DNA of 5,340 nucleotides from NCBI GenBank assembly GCA_031258895.1, contig JAIRMF010000064.1, positions 1 through 5,340 on the forward strand, written 5' to 3'. The translations under genes and the position numbers were made by a program. Position 1 is the first letter of the stretch. Every line of letters starts with the position of its first letter. Under the pieces are notes generated by a model. That model was not told the origin of the DNA. It made no database searches and saw nothing but the letters and a program-made list of their open reading frames with translations. The stretch comes from Dysgonamonadaceae bacterium. GTDB taxonomy: Bacteria; Bacteroidota; Bacteroidia; Bacteroidales; Azobacteroidaceae. This document shows, piece after piece, positions 4,590 through 5,340 of the stretch.

Positions 4590-5340
4590 TACTCCCCCTT
4601 GCACGCAACGCGGAAGCCGGTACGGTAGTCACGGTAGTACGGGTAGTTGCCGAAGCGATTCGAGACGTGGCAGTTGAACTCGTCATAGTTCCAGCCGCCG
4701 CCGCGTAAGGCGCGCTTATTCCCTATGGTGTTAATGATACCTACATTACTTGGATCGGGAGAATCAGGATTCTCAATACAGCAATCTACATAGCCACCTA
4801 ACCAGTCCCAACACCATTCCAAAACATTCCCATTCATATCGTAAAGACTAAGCTCGTTGGGGGCTTTCGTTGCTACGATCTTGATACCGTTATAAGAATC
4901 GTTGGTATTCTGGTCACCATTGTTATTATCAAGATACCATGCAACATCGCCGATGGTATTGCTGCCGCTGTAAACATACTGAGTGCCGCTTGTGCCGAGC
5001 GTGCGAGTGTATTCATTCTTTTGGCCGCCGCGAGCGGCATATTCCCATTCGGCCTCGGTAGGAAGACGGTAACCATTCTTACTGAAATCGTAGAAGGCTT
5101 TATCCCAAGTAGTACGTTTATCTGCGTCATCCATGACTTCTGTAAGATTACTGTACGTTAAATCTTCCCAGTCTTTTTTTGTTGTCAAGCCCTCTACGGT
5201 ATAACAGATGTCCTTGCCTTCAAGAATGCTCAATTTATTGCAAAAAGCAATCGCATCGTACCAGCTAACATTATACGCAGGATATTTGCCTTCAATTCCT
5301 ACAGCGTCTTGATTGTAAATATTATTCCACGCAGGATTAG
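4589..5340 (-). CDS. FGE/SUMF1-fold (formylglycine-generating enzyme family) protein, 5' end outside window
   Basis: The frame is open from the right edge (first full codon at 5338) to TAA at 4591-4589, giving 249 residues. There is no ATG in the visible part, so the start is outside. FGE-sulfatase family landmarks in order are: NVSWYDAIAFCNKLS (23-37), YRLPTEAEWEYAARGG (90-105), GDVAWYLDNN (130-139), APNELSLYDMNGNVLEWCWDW (159-179), RALRGGGW (209-216) and GFRVAC (241-246). In true FGE two cysteines near the end oxidise sulfatase cysteine to formylglycine. Aligning GGSYMCHRSYC of human FGE to GGGWNYDEFNC here, the first cysteine is Tyr and only the second (C223) remains. An oxidase role is therefore doubtful, and a C-type-lectin-like binding or structural role is equally likely. 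The last ~37 codons differ sharply in composition from the rest. Signal peptide and N-terminal domains cannot be seen. Confidence 0.9.
   Translation of the reverse strand, partial: NPAWNNIYNQDAVGIEGKYPAYNVSWYDAIAFCNKLSILEGKDICYTVEGLTTKKDWEDLTYSNLTEVMDDADKRTTWDKAFYDFSKNGYRLPTEAEWEYAARGGQKNEYTRTLGTSGTQYVYSGSNTIGDVAWYLDNNNGDQNTNDSYNGIKIVATKAPNELSLYDMNGNVLEWCWDWLGGYVDCCIENPDSPDPSNVGIINTIGNKRALRGGGWNYDEFNCHVSNRFGNYPYYRDYRTGFRVACKGE
4592..4715 (-). other. GC-rich, Y-ending-codon 3' segment of FGE-like gene (possible variable region or conversion tract)
   Basis: By hand count, 4601-4710 has 67 G/C of 110 (about 61%), against 47 of 110 (about 43%) in 4721-4830. From the codon for R212 on, nearly all codons end in C or T, and residues are drawn from N, Y, D, F, G, H and R. 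NNC codons are what adenine mutagenesis of AAC codons yields in diversity-generating retroelements, whose targets often carry this fold at this position. No template repeat or reverse transcriptase lies in the window, so gene conversion from a GC-rich paralog is an equal alternative. Confidence 0.3.
4622..4648. repeat. Three imperfect 9-bp direct repeats inside the FGE-like gene
   Basis: The plus strand reads ACGGTAGTC, ACGGTAGTA, CGGGTAGTT in direct succession. In the gene's frame this region encodes the tripeptides NYP-YYR-DYR, with first codons AAC, TAC and GAC and a constant central TAC. Confidence 0.5.

Noticed and set aside
4589..5233. Complete FGE-like gene starting with TTG at 5233
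   Set aside because: The frame continues to the window edge with strong family sequence (NVSWYDAIAFCNK) before the TTG, so that codon is an internal leucine and the gene is partial.

Overview
The window looks like a chromosomal segment from a member of the Bacteroidota, most likely order Bacteroidales. Three things suggest this. The SRPBCC, TM2 and DUF2752 proteins have the form these families take in Bacteroides and Prevotella relatives. The likely starts have A/T-rich leaders without a clear Shine-Dalgarno. Three intergenic gaps carry matches to the Bacteroides-type promoter (-7 TAnnTTTG, -33 TTTG). The organism is inferred from family resemblance only; there is no rRNA in the window.

Layout. 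Positions 1-2143 are a minus-strand membrane-protein cluster, read right to left. It contains a TM2-domain protein (2143-1802), a DUF2752 protein (1787-1383), a 21-bp tandem repeat array (1373-1206), and a membrane-anchored M48 zinc metalloprotease with an N-terminal DUF4870/Tic20-like region (1162 to beyond position 1). The gap 2144-2338 holds two divergent promoter candidates and a nested palindrome. On the plus strand follow pyrE (orotate phosphoribosyltransferase, 2339-2971) and an SRPBCC-fold protein (2991-3422), probably one transcript. They converge, with six bases between, on minus-strand tsaD (4448-3429), which makes the t6A tRNA modification and has its own promoter at 4472-4503. From 4589 to the right edge is the 3' part of a minus-strand gene for a formylglycine-generating-enzyme (FGE/SUMF1) fold protein.

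pyrE and tsaD are housekeeping genes and look intact. The two most unusual places are the following. (1) The whole DUF2752-to-protease gap is tiled on the coding strand by tiny ORFs: seven Met-initiated ORFs of 5-25 codons, with each stop abutting or overlapping the next ATG. They are created by a 21-bp (seven-codon) repeat. (2) The last ~110 bp of the FGE-like gene jumps to about 61% GC from about 43% just before. It is rich in Y-ending codons for N, Y, D, F, G and H, a pattern like the variable region of a diversity-generating retroelement target or a gene-conversion tract. No reverse transcriptase or template repeat is visible here, so (2) remains a hypothesis.
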